DNA from: an uncultured Opitutia bacterium
Lineage (GTDB): Bacteria; Verrucomicrobiota; Verrucomicrobiia; Opitutales; UBA953
Assembly: GCA_903921665.1 (NCBI GenBank)
Contig: CAIXQT010000316.1
Coordinates: 1-6,392 of the forward strand
Length of the DNA: 6,392 bases
Direction of reading: 5' to 3'
Shown: piece after piece, positions 1 through 5,612 of the stretch
Numbering within the stretch: position 1 is the first letter of the stretch
How the letters are laid out: each line of letters opens with the position of its first letter
The notes under the pieces: generated by a model
What the model was told of the DNA's origin: nothing
The model's input: the letters and a program-made list of their open reading frames with translations, nothing else
Databases searched by the model: none
Translations under genes and position numbers: made by a program

Positions 1-124
1 CGTGCAGTTCGCTGGGCAGCTGGGCGATCGGGACCTCCCATTGGTTGGAGAGGTCGACGATGAGGATCGTGCCGACGGCGGCGGCGATGAAGTAGGGGCG
101 GAGTCCGAGGAGCTTACTACGCAT
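1..124 (-). CDS. 5' part of a gene for a membrane-anchored protein, cut by the window edge
   Basis: Reading leftwards from an ATG at 124-122, 41 codons stay open to the edge of the window, so only the N-terminus is present. The peptide starts MRSKLLGLRPYF and has a hydrophobic stretch at about residues 12-23 (FIAAAVGTILIV). A polar segment containing a Trp (residue 29) follows. A short basic N-terminus, one hydrophobic helix and then a polar region suggest a signal anchor or the first membrane segment of an inner-membrane protein. No clear Shine-Dalgarno sequence lies before the ATG; the bases just upstream form a small hairpin (126-139). The gene is divergent from the propeller gene at 254. 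I do not recognise the family, and too little is visible to assign a function. Codon use (mostly C or G in third position) matches the neighbouring genes, which supports real coding. Confidence 0.6.
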   Translation of the reverse strand, partial: MRSKLLGLRPYFIAAAVGTILIVDLSNQWEVPIAQLPSELH

Positions 125-253
125 GGGATGGCTTCATCCAACCCGTCGGACGGGTGAAGGCAAGGGGCGTTCGAGTAGAGCCTTAGAAGAGGCCTCGCCG
201 GGTCTTGCCTGCTTCGCCGTCGCGGCCATGGTCAGGGATATCCCCCTGACCTC
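125..253. promoter_or_regulatory. Divergent intergenic region with three inverted repeats
   Basis: This 129-nt spacer must hold the control sequences of both flanking genes. It contains a GGATG/CATCC hairpin (126-139), an ACCCGTC/GACGGGT inverted repeat (141-155) and an 8-bp-arm inverted repeat (230-251) that abuts the start of the plus-strand gene. TTGCCT occurs on the plus strand at 205-210 and on the minus strand at 163-158. Either could be a -35-like element, but no convincing -10 box stands 16-18 nt from either. No small coding gene is evident. Confidence 0.4.
230..251 (+). repeat. Perfect 8-bp inverted repeat next to the propeller start codon
   Basis: GGTCAGGG (230-237) and CCCTGACC (244-251) are exact reverse complements around a 6-nt loop. 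The right arm ends two bases before the ATG at 254. It could be an mRNA hairpin limiting ribosome access or a repressor-binding dyad. There is no run of T after it, so it is not an intrinsic terminator. Confidence 0.6.
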
Positions 254-1297
254 ATGCGCCTGCTCGCCTGTCTGCTCTGCCTTGCCGCCTTCGCCGAAGA
301 CCGTCCGGTCATCCTGGGCCATGGCGGCCAGCGTTACTCCCTCGACTTGCGATGGGCCAAGGCCGACCCGGCCGTCGCGCCGATCGTCAACGCGCACGCG
401 CTCGCCGAAGACAAGTCGGGCCGGATCTATCTGGTCACCGATCATCCGAAGAATGACTTCATCGTCTTCGAGAAGGACGGCCGCTATGTCCGTTCGATCA
501 GCGCCGGCCTCGGCGGCGGCCATGGCCTGGAGATTTTTGAAAAGGACGGCGTAGAATACCTCGTGCACGTCGACTCGGGCTGGCACATGGCGGCCGAAGG
601 TTGGAATCCCTCCGCGGTCGAGGGTCGCGTGACGCTGCTGACGACCGAGGGCAAGGTCGTCCGCAAGTTCCCGACCCCGAATGAGCTGGGGCTGAGCGAC
701 GGCAAGTTCATGCCGTGCGACGTCGCCTGGACGCCGGCCGGCACCTTGCTCATCGCCGATGGTTACGGATCGAATCTCATCTACGAGTTCTCGCTTGATG
801 GGAAACTGTTGAAGAAATGGGGCGGTCCGACGAAGGACGCCTCCAATCTCAGCAACGCCCACGGCATCTCCATCGATGCTGCCGATCCGCGTGGGCCCCT
901 CGTCTGGGTGCCCTCGCGCAGCCAGAATCAGCTCAAGGCGTTCACCTTGGACGGCAAATATGTCGACACCCTCGACCTACCCGGAGCCTTCGCTGGCCAG
1001 CTCTGTTTCCGCGGCGACAAGATCTATACCGCCGTCTGCTGGAGCAAGGACGCCAAGGGTAAGCGCCTCTCGCAGTCGGGTTTCCTGCTCGTGCTGGATC
1101 GGGTCACGAAGAAAGTCCTCAGCGCCCCTGGTGGCAACGAGCCCAAGGTCGTCGACGGCAGGCTCCAGCCGCTCACGCAGGCCCAGCCGATTTTCAAGCA
1201 CGGCCACGACCTCTTCGTCGATTCCGCCGGTGACATCTATCTCGGCGAATGGAACGCCGACCGCCGTTACCCGTCGAAGCTGACGCTGGTCAAATAA
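254..1297 (+). CDS. Exported six-bladed NHL-type beta-propeller protein
   Basis: The 347-residue product begins with a short signal peptide: Arg2, a hydrophobic core at residues 3-13, and likely cleavage after Ala14 (AFA/ED). The mature protein should therefore be exported. Six propeller-like units can be traced at about residues 48-82, 90-139, 155-190, 203-240, 248-292 and 318-346. Several have the NHL/SMP-30 pattern of 'D..G.iyl.d' followed by 'n.i..f..dGk'; the best is at 155-190, with GTLLIADG and IYEFSLDGK. Histidines begin four units (His48, His90, His203, His318), which recalls the inward-facing residues of the peptidyl-hydroxyglycine amidating lyase (PAL) propeller. Enzyme activity is nevertheless unproven, and a binding role is equally possible. 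The ATG at 254 is chosen because it gives a proper signal peptide. No Shine-Dalgarno is seen, and a hairpin ends just before the start. The gene is transcribed alone and converges on the DUF1826 gene. Confidence 0.8.
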   Translation: MRLLACLLCLAAFAEDRPVILGHGGQRYSLDLRWAKADPAVAPIVNAHALAEDKSGRIYLVTDHPKNDFIVFEKDGRYVRSISAGLGGGHGLEIFEKDGVEYLVHVDSGWHMAAEGWNPSAVEGRVTLLTTEGKVVRKFPTPNELGLSDGKFMPCDVAWTPAGTLLIADGYGSNLIYEFSLDGKLLKKWGGPTKDASNLSNAHGISIDAADPRGPLVWVPSRSQNQLKAFTLDGKYVDTLDLPGAFAGQLCFRGDKIYTAVCWSKDAKGKRLSQSGFLLVLDRVTKKVLSAPGGNEPKVVDGRLQPLTQAQPIFKHGHDLFVDSAGDIYLGEWNADRRYPSKLTLVK

Positions 1298-1298
1298 C

Positions 1299-1994
1299 TC
1301 AGCTGATCAGCAGAAGGCGCGGTGAGCCGGGATGGTTTTCCGGGGCGCGGTGAATGCAGGGCGGCACGGGGCTGCCGGGCCAGCGGGTGGCGATGCGCCA
1401 GAGCGCGAAGGTGCCGAAGTGGTAGGGCGTCGCGCCCGGCTTCGGCGCGAAGTGCGAATCATAGCTGTGCTCGTGCAGGAACTCGGCGAAGCCGGCGTCG
1501 TCCGCCCCTCCGTATTCTTTAAGCAACACCGCGCGGATCTCGGGTATCGAAACCTTGAGCAAGGCGTCTTCATTGCGGAGGCCCTCGCTGCAGGCGCCGT
1601 GATAGGTGCAGAGCCACGTGTCGACCTCGACGGGCGCGCTGTCGACGTGGAAGGACGTGACGTCCGTCGGGACGGTGCCGGCGTCAGGGTCGCGCACGCA
1701 GTCGTAGACGCAGTTGAGCGACGGAGCGAGGTCGTGATCGCGGAGGAGCTGCTGGTCCGCGAGCATCGCCGCGGCGGCAAGGCGACCGGCCGGCGTCAGG
1801 TCGAGCGCGCGGATGCGTTCATCCTCGAGCGGCACGATGCCTTCGCCCGGGCCGAGCTTCGCGATGACCTCGGCGAAGTCGCCGGGCAGCGTGCGTTCCC
1901 AGCAGAGCGCGTTGACGCCGTCGGCGAACCTTGCGGTCAGCAGTTCTTCGAAGCTTCCGACCTTTCGGACGCGCGGCTGGCCGGCGCCGCTCAC
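1299..1994 (-). CDS. DUF1826-family protein, last gene of the fabV-parA operon
   Basis: This is a 231-residue protein of unknown biochemical role. I assign it to DUF1826 from recalled family pattern: an N-terminal 'FEELLTARFADGVNALCWER' block (15-34), a central His-x-Asp block at 114-132 (His116, Asp118, then WLCTYHG), and a C-terminal His-Arg-x-Pro block (215-218) followed by PRLLLIS. The His-x-Asp plus distant His arrangement could bind a metal. In other bacteria some DUF1826 genes lie in zinc-responsive neighbourhoods, but I see no zinc gene here. The start is the GTG at 1994-1992, which overlaps the parA stop in a GTGA junction. The same frame is open further upstream to an ATG at 2099, but that extension lies inside parA and is rich in Arg and Pro, typical of an out-of-frame shadow. 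No Shine-Dalgarno is visible, so translation probably depends on coupling to parA. Confidence 0.72.
   Translation of the reverse strand: MSGAGQPRVRKVGSFEELLTARFADGVNALCWERTLPGDFAEVIAKLGPGEGIVPLEDERIRALDLTPAGRLAAAAMLADQQLLRDHDLAPSLNCVYDCVRDPDAGTVPTDVTSFHVDSAPVEVDTWLCTYHGACSEGLRNEDALLKVSIPEIRAVLLKEYGGADDAGFAEFLHEHSYDSHFAPKPGATPYHFGTFALWRIATRWPGSPVPPCIHRAPENHPGSPRLLLIS
1302..1311. repeat. 10-bp palindrome at the convergent gene ends
   Basis: GCTGATCAGC is a perfect palindrome just right of the two facing stop codons (TAA at 1295-1297, and TGA on the minus strand at 1301-1299). It lies within the last codons of the DUF1826 gene. There is no T-run on either side, so it does not resemble an intrinsic terminator. 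It may be chance. Confidence 0.3.
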
Positions 1995-2767
1995 TTCAGC
2001 GCGAAGCGCTTGGCGAACTCCTTGGCGAGCGCGTCGTAGGCGACGGAGCCTGGGGAGTGGATGTCGTACTGGAAGATCGTCTGGCCGTGGCTCGGGCACT
2101 CCGACAGGCGGATCGTGCGCGGGATCATGGCGTCCATCACGAGGGCGGGGAAGTGGGTCTTCACTTCCTCGACGACCTGGCGGGAGAGTTTCGTGCGCAC
2201 GTCGTACATCGTCATCACGATCGCGCCGACCGTGAGCTTGTCGCTCGCCCCGGCGGCCTTGAGCTGATCGACCACGCCGAGGATCTGGCCGAGGCCTTCC
2301 ATCGCGAGGTATTCGGTCTGCAGGGTGACGATCAGGTGGTCGGAAGCGCCGAGCGCGTTCATCGAGAGCATGCCGAGCGCAGGCGGGCAGTCGATGAGGA
2401 TGGCCTTGTATTTGCCGGAGGCGATGACGGGCGCGAGGGCTTCGCGGAGGCGACCGAGATAATTCTCGGCCTGTGAGAGTTCGGATTCGACGGCGGCGAG
2501 GTCGACTTCGGACGGGATCAGGTCGAGCTTCTCGGTGGAGGTCGCGACGATCATGTCGGCGGCCTTGGCTTCGCCGTGCAGGACCTTGTAGAGGGACTTG
2601 CCTTCCGTCTTCTCGATGCCGAGCGCGCTGGTCGCGTTGGCTTGGGCGTCGAGGTCGACGATGAGGGTCGGGATGCCGAGGCGCGCGAGCCCGGCGCCGA
2701 GGTTCACGGTGGTGGTCGTCTTGCCGACGCCGCCCTTTTGGTTCGCGATGGAAAAGACCTTGGCCAC
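1991..2767 (-). CDS. parA: ParA/Soj-type partitioning ATPase
   Basis: This 258-residue ATPase belongs to the deviant Walker family that segregates chromosomes or positions cargo on the nucleoid. The deviant Walker A motif KGGVGKTT is at residues 11-18, the A' motif DLDAQAN at 38-44, and Walker B ILIDCPP at 123-129. The 'YDVRTKLSRQV' block (188-198) and the C-terminal LSECPSHG block (221-228) are typical of chromosomal Soj proteins, and the length is standard. No N-terminal DNA-binding domain is present, unlike P1/F-type plasmid ParA. The start is GTG at 2767-2765, directly after the fabV TAA with no spacer. GAGG inside the end of fabV, 8 nt before the GTG, can serve as ribosome-binding site. 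The usual partner parB does not follow; a DUF1826 gene overlaps the stop instead. Either parB is elsewhere, or this ParA serves another cargo. Confidence 0.93.
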   Translation of the reverse strand: MAKVFSIANQKGGVGKTTTTVNLGAGLARLGIPTLIVDLDAQANATSALGIEKTEGKSLYKVLHGEAKAADMIVATSTEKLDLIPSEVDLAAVESELSQAENYLGRLREALAPVIASGKYKAILIDCPPALGMLSMNALGASDHLIVTLQTEYLAMEGLGQILGVVDQLKAAGASDKLTVGAIVMTMYDVRTKLSRQVVEEVKTHFPALVMDAMIPRTIRLSECPSHGQTIFQYDIHSPGSVAYDALAKEFAKRFALK

Positions 2768-3970
2768 TTAAGCGTCCTCGATGGGGCGTTCGACTTCGGT
2801 CGGGGCCTCGTAATCGATGCCGGCGAGGCCGAAGCCGAAGTTCTTCATGAAGTCGGTCTGGTAGCCGGCGAAGTCCGCATGCGCGTCGAAGGTCTCCGTC
2901 GTGACGTGCGGCCAGGCTTCGAAGACGGCCTTCTGGACGTCGGGCGCCATTTCCCAGTCATCGATGCGGACGCGGCCGTTTTCGTCGAAGTCGAGGGCGT
3001 TGCCGTTGTACATCTGCTTCTCGAAGAGGCGCTGGATCTGCTCGATGCAGCCTTCGTGCGTGCCCTTGGCTTTCATGATCTTGAAGAGCAGCGAGACGTA
3101 GAGGGGGACGACCGGGATGGCGGAGCTGGCCTGCGTGACGACGGCCTTGTTCACGGACACGAAGGCGCGGCCGCGGTGAAGCTTCATCAGGTCGTCGATC
3201 TTGCGACCGGCGCGCTCGAGGTCTTCCTTGGCCTTGCCGATGGTGCCGTCCTTGTAGATCGGCCAGGTCACCTGCGGTCCGATGTAGGAATAGGCGACCG
3301 TCTGGCAGCCTTCCTTGAGGACGCCGGCGCCGTCGAGGGCGTTCATCCAGATTTCCCAGTCTTCGCCACCCATGACCTTGACCGTCTGCGCGATGTCATC
3401 GGCGGAAGCGGTCTCGAGGGTGACCTCGTTCACGACCTTCTTGTCGGTGTCGAGGTTCTTGGCGTGGAAAGGAGCGCCGGTCGGCTTGAGGACGGACTTG
3501 TAGGTCACGCCGTCCGGAGCGGTGCGGCGCGGGGAGGCGAGCGAGTAGACGACGAGGTCGATCTTGCCGCCGGGCATCTTCGATTTGATCGCTTCGACGA
3601 CCTGAGCCTTGAGCTCGGCCGAGAAGGCGTCGCCGTTGATCGAGACGGCCTTGAGGCCGGCCTTCTTCGCTTCGGCGTGGAAGCCGGCGGTGTTATACCA
3701 GCCGGGCGAACCAGGCTTGTCGCCTTCGCCGTTGCGTTCGAAGAATACGCCGAGCGTGGCGGCGCCGGAACCGAAGGCGGCGGAGATACGAGACGAGAGG
3801 CCGTAGCCCGTGGAGGCGCCGATCACCAGGACCGACTTAGGGCCGCCTTGGATGGGCTTGCGGGACTTGACGTAGGCGATCTGCTCGCGGACCGCCGCGG
3901 CGCAGCCGTCGGGGTGGGAGGTGATGCAGATGAACCCGCGGACGCGAGGCTTCAGGACTTGCTGGGACAT
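2768..3970 (-). CDS. fabV: Trans-2-enoyl-ACP/CoA reductase, FabV/TER family
   Basis: FabV reduces the trans-2 double bond of enoyl-ACP (or enoyl-CoA) with NAD(P)H, the last step of each fatty-acid elongation cycle, in the cytoplasm. At 400 residues it has the normal length of this family, longer than FabI. The nucleotide-binding motif GASTGYG is at residues 51-57. Glu78, at the end of the second Rossmann strand (GVFFE), is the kind of acidic residue linked to NADH preference. The catalytic Tyr-x8-Lys pair is Tyr239 and Lys248 within IYKDGTIGKAK. The conserved VVTQASSAIP loop is at 277-286, and a DENGRVRIDDWEM block lies at 329-341. The ATG at 3970 is preceded by AAAGGTG about 5 nt away, a good ribosome-binding site. 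It is the first gene of an operon with parA and a DUF1826 gene, and it diverges from the aminotransferase. No fabI is visible in the window. Confidence 0.95.
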   Translation of the reverse strand: MSQQVLKPRVRGFICITSHPDGCAAAVREQIAYVKSRKPIQGGPKSVLVIGASTGYGLSSRISAAFGSGAATLGVFFERNGEGDKPGSPGWYNTAGFHAEAKKAGLKAVSINGDAFSAELKAQVVEAIKSKMPGGKIDLVVYSLASPRRTAPDGVTYKSVLKPTGAPFHAKNLDTDKKVVNEVTLETASADDIAQTVKVMGGEDWEIWMNALDGAGVLKEGCQTVAYSYIGPQVTWPIYKDGTIGKAKEDLERAGRKIDDLMKLHRGRAFVSVNKAVVTQASSAIPVVPLYVSLLFKIMKAKGTHEGCIEQIQRLFEKQMYNGNALDFDENGRVRIDDWEMAPDVQKAVFEAWPHVTTETFDAHADFAGYQTDFMKNFGFGLAGIDYEAPTEVERPIEDA

Positions 3971-4080
3971 AGGGACACCTTTGGAGGGGGAGGGGATGAG
4001 TTCAATCTGGAATTGGGAGGCGGCGGCCAGAGGCCGCCTTTTGCCTCGCTTGTCTCACCTTGTTGCCGACTCTCCCGCCC
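3971..4080. promoter_or_regulatory. Divergent spacer between fabV and the aminotransferase gene
   Basis: The spacer holds the fabV ribosome-binding site on the minus strand (AAAGGTG, 3982-3976) and a purine-rich stretch on the plus strand (3983-3996). It also holds a terminator-like hairpin at 4022-4042, and a TTGCCT (4041-4046) and CGCTTG (4047-4052) on the plus strand. Promoters for both genes should be here, but no full -35/-10 pair is convincing on either strand. Confidence 0.4.
4022..4042 (+). terminator. Hairpin with short T-run in the fabV/aminotransferase spacer
   Basis: GGCGGCC (4022-4028) pairs perfectly with GGCCGCC (4032-4038) around an AGA loop and is followed by TTTT. In shape this is an intrinsic terminator on the plus strand, though the T-run is short. 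No plus-strand gene ends just upstream. It would therefore stop antisense transcripts from fabV, or act as an attenuator in a leader of the aminotransferase mRNA. Confidence 0.45.
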
Positions 4081-5250
4081 ATGTTCAGCACCCGCCTGGC
4101 TTTCGCCGACACGATCAACGCCCTGAGCAAGGCCAAGGCGAAGCGTCTCGCATCCGGTCAGCCGGTGCTCGACCTCTCCGATTCCAACCCGGCCAACGCA
4201 GGCTTCGCGTGGTCCGCCGCCGACCTCGGCCCGTTGCTTCGTCGCGACGGTATCCAGCGTCAGGACCCGAATCCGCTCGGCCTGGCTTCGGCCCGCACGG
4301 CGATTTCGGATTACTACTCTTCGCGCGGCGCCCGCGTGCCGGTCGACCAGCTCTTCCTGACGGCGAGCACCAGCGAGGCCTACTCCTGGATCTTCAAGCT
4401 GCTCTGCAATCCGGGCGACGAAGTGCTCGTGCCGGAGCCGGCCTATCCGCTGCTCGAAGTCATCGCCGCGCTCGAAGGCGTGACGCTGCGCCCTTATCAG
4501 CTCGTCCAGCTTGCCGGCGAATGGGTCATCGACGCCGCCACGCTGAGCGTCAACCGCCAGACGCGCGCCGTCCTCTGCATCAATCCGTCCAACCCGACCG
4601 GCGCGTTCGTGGGCCGTCGTGATCGCGACGTGCTGCGTGGCTTCGCCCTGAAGCACGGCCTCGCGATCGTCTGCGACGAAGTCTTCCTCGACTATCCCGC
4701 CGAAGGCGTCGCCTCTCCGGGTACTTGGGCGGGTGAAGCCAACGTGATGACCTTCGTCCTGAGCGGACTCTCCAAGGTCGCGCTCGCGCCGCAGCTCAAG
4801 CTCGGCTGGATCGTCGTCGCCGGCCCGGCCACTTCGACCCTCGAAGCCTGCCGCCGACTCGAGCACATCGCCGACGCCTTCCTTTCGGTGAACACGCCGG
4901 CCCAGCTCGCTTTGCCGGATCTCCTGCGCCGTGCCGAGCCGCTCCGCGCGCTGGTCCGTACTCGCGTCAGCCAAGGGGAGGCCTCGCTGCGTGCTTGGGC
5001 TGCTTCGACGGCTTCCGGTTGCACGGTCTTGCCGCGCCCTGCGGGATGGACGGCGATCCTGACCTTGCCCCCTGGCGTCCACGAGGATCGCTTCCTGATG
5101 AATGCCCTGAGCGAAGGCGTCTGGGCTCACCCTGGTTATTTCTATGGCATGCCGGCCACCGTCCCGAGCGTGGTTTTGAGCCTTTTGACCCCGCCCGACG
5201 CCCTTTCGGCGGGCCTTCAGGGCCTCGATCGGGCTTTGAAGCGGACTTAA
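4081..5250 (+). CDS. PLP-dependent aminotransferase, class I/II (fold type I)
   Basis: The 389-residue product is a cytoplasmic pyridoxal-phosphate enzyme of the aspartate aminotransferase superfamily. Visible landmarks are SDSNPANAGF near the N-terminus (33-42), NPLGL (64-68), the phosphate-site region TASTSEAYSW (94-103), and NPSNPTG (168-174) with Asn171. CDEVF (198-202) carries Asp199, which contacts the pyridine nitrogen, and SGLSK (228-232) carries the Schiff-base Lys232. The C-terminal block that normally carries the substrate-carboxylate arginine reads VPSVVLSLLTP (361-371) and has none, so the amino donor cannot be guessed. An in-frame TTG at 4060 would add seven residues, but the ATG at 4081 is preferred because it starts a normal FSTRLAF N-terminus. 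No Shine-Dalgarno precedes either start. The gene stands alone in its strand run, 70 nt before rpmB, and no biosynthetic neighbour hints at its substrate. Confidence 0.88.
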   Translation: MFSTRLAFADTINALSKAKAKRLASGQPVLDLSDSNPANAGFAWSAADLGPLLRRDGIQRQDPNPLGLASARTAISDYYSSRGARVPVDQLFLTASTSEAYSWIFKLLCNPGDEVLVPEPAYPLLEVIAALEGVTLRPYQLVQLAGEWVIDAATLSVNRQTRAVLCINPSNPTGAFVGRRDRDVLRGFALKHGLAIVCDEVFLDYPAEGVASPGTWAGEANVMTFVLSGLSKVALAPQLKLGWIVVAGPATSTLEACRRLEHIADAFLSVNTPAQLALPDLLRRAEPLRALVRTRVSQGEASLRAWAASTASGCTVLPRPAGWTAILTLPPGVHEDRFLMNALSEGVWAHPGYFYGMPATVPSVVLSLLTPPDALSAGLQGLDRALKRT

Positions 5251-5252
5251 GG

Positions 5253-5320
5253 GGTAATTACCGCTTGCCAACGGCCTCGGCACTCCTTTGCTCCGACTTT
5301 CCAAAAGGAGCCCGAACACT
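5253..5320 (+). promoter_or_regulatory. Probable rpmB control region and ribosome-binding site
   Basis: Between the aminotransferase stop and rpmB lie a perfect palindrome GGTAATTACC (5253-5262), TTGCCA (5265-5270) that could be a -35 element, and AAAAGGAG (5303-5310), a strong Shine-Dalgarno 10 nt before the ATG. The -10 region is not clear: the 16-17 nt spacing lands on TTTGCTC. The palindrome could be an AT-rich upstream element or an operator. Confidence 0.4.
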
Positions 5321-5551
5321 ATGTCCCGTATCTGCAGCGTCACCGGCAAGCGCCCCGTCAAGGGCCGCCGAATCATTCACCGCGGTCAGTCCAAGAAGAG
5401 CGGCGGTATCGGCTTCCAGCTCGTGAAGCAGACCAAGCGCACGTTCAAGCCGAACGTCCAGCGCATCCGCGTCCTCCAGCCTAACGGCTCGGTGAAGCGC
5501 CAGTGGGTTTCGGTCAAGGCCCTCAAGGCCGGCCTCGTCACCAAGGCCTAA
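5321..5551 (+). CDS. rpmB: 50S ribosomal protein L28
   Basis: This is a 76-residue basic protein of the large ribosomal subunit, the normal L28 length. The N-terminal CSVTGKRPVKG (5-15), the QTKRTFKPNVQ block (37-47) and the C-terminal VSVKALKAGLV (63-73) follow the family pattern. Only one cysteine (Cys5) is present, so this is the form without the four-cysteine zinc ribbon. The ATG at 5321 is chosen because AAAAGGAG lies 10 nt upstream; an in-frame TTG at 5288 would add eleven residues foreign to L28 and lies before that Shine-Dalgarno. The gene is not followed by rpmG (L33), a common neighbour, but by a strong terminator. It therefore appears to be a single-gene unit, possibly with read-through from the aminotransferase. 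Confidence 0.96.
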   Translation: MSRICSVTGKRPVKGRRIIHRGQSKKSGGIGFQLVKQTKRTFKPNVQRIRVLQPNGSVKRQWVSVKALKAGLVTKA

Positions 5552-5573
5552 GCCTCGGTTTCACGACCTTAGC

Positions 5574-5603
5574 AAAAACCCGCCGCAAAACGGCGGGTTT
5601 TTT
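5574..5603. terminator. Bidirectional intrinsic terminator between rpmB and dgkA
   Basis: CCCGCCG (5579-5585) and CGGCGGG (5591-5597) form a perfect 7-bp GC stem with a CAAAA loop. Five A precede the stem and six T follow it, so it works in both directions and extends the stem. It lies 22 nt after the rpmB stop and 9 nt past the dgkA stop on the other strand, so it serves both converging genes. Confidence 0.95.
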
Positions 5604-5612
5604 GTGCCCGGA

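Noticed and set aside
134..862. A 242-codon minus-strand frame opposite the propeller gene.
   Set aside because: It lacks recognisable motifs and would occupy the divergent promoter region, whereas the plus-strand frame has a signal peptide and propeller repeats.
1930..1994. The possibility that the gene after parA is a decayed parB.
   Set aside because: The 231-residue product has no ParB-like helix-turn-helix or the arginine-rich nucleotide-binding box, and its blocks fit DUF1826 instead.
1995..2099. N-terminal extension of the DUF1826 protein to an ATG inside parA.
   Set aside because: The added 35 residues are Arg/Pro-rich shadow sequence of parA, while a GTG exactly at the parA stop gives the common GTGA overlap and a normal N-terminus.
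1332..2476. Plus-strand open frames opposite the DUF1826 gene and parA.
   Set aside because: These are frame shadows of GC-rich genes; parA on the other strand is unmistakable, and the shadow products are Arg- and Ser-rich or Val/Glu/Gly-rich without motifs.
2576..4126. A 516-codon open frame on the plus strand opposite fabV and the 5' end of parA.
   Set aside because: Both minus-strand proteins show family motifs in order. The antisense product is rich in Arg, Gly, Val and Asp with no motif, as expected opposite genes with G or C in the third codon position.
4066..5302. CCGACTCTCC (4066-4075) and CCGACTTTCC (5293-5302) upstream of two adjacent genes.
   Set aside because: The distance to the start codon differs (5 and 18 nt) and no third copy is seen, so I treat it as chance.
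3952..5376. A 474-codon open frame on the minus strand opposite the aminotransferase.
   Set aside because: It runs over the aminotransferase active-site codons, the intergenic spacer and into rpmB. Its product is low-complexity (Arg, Ala, Glu, Gly) and matches nothing I know.
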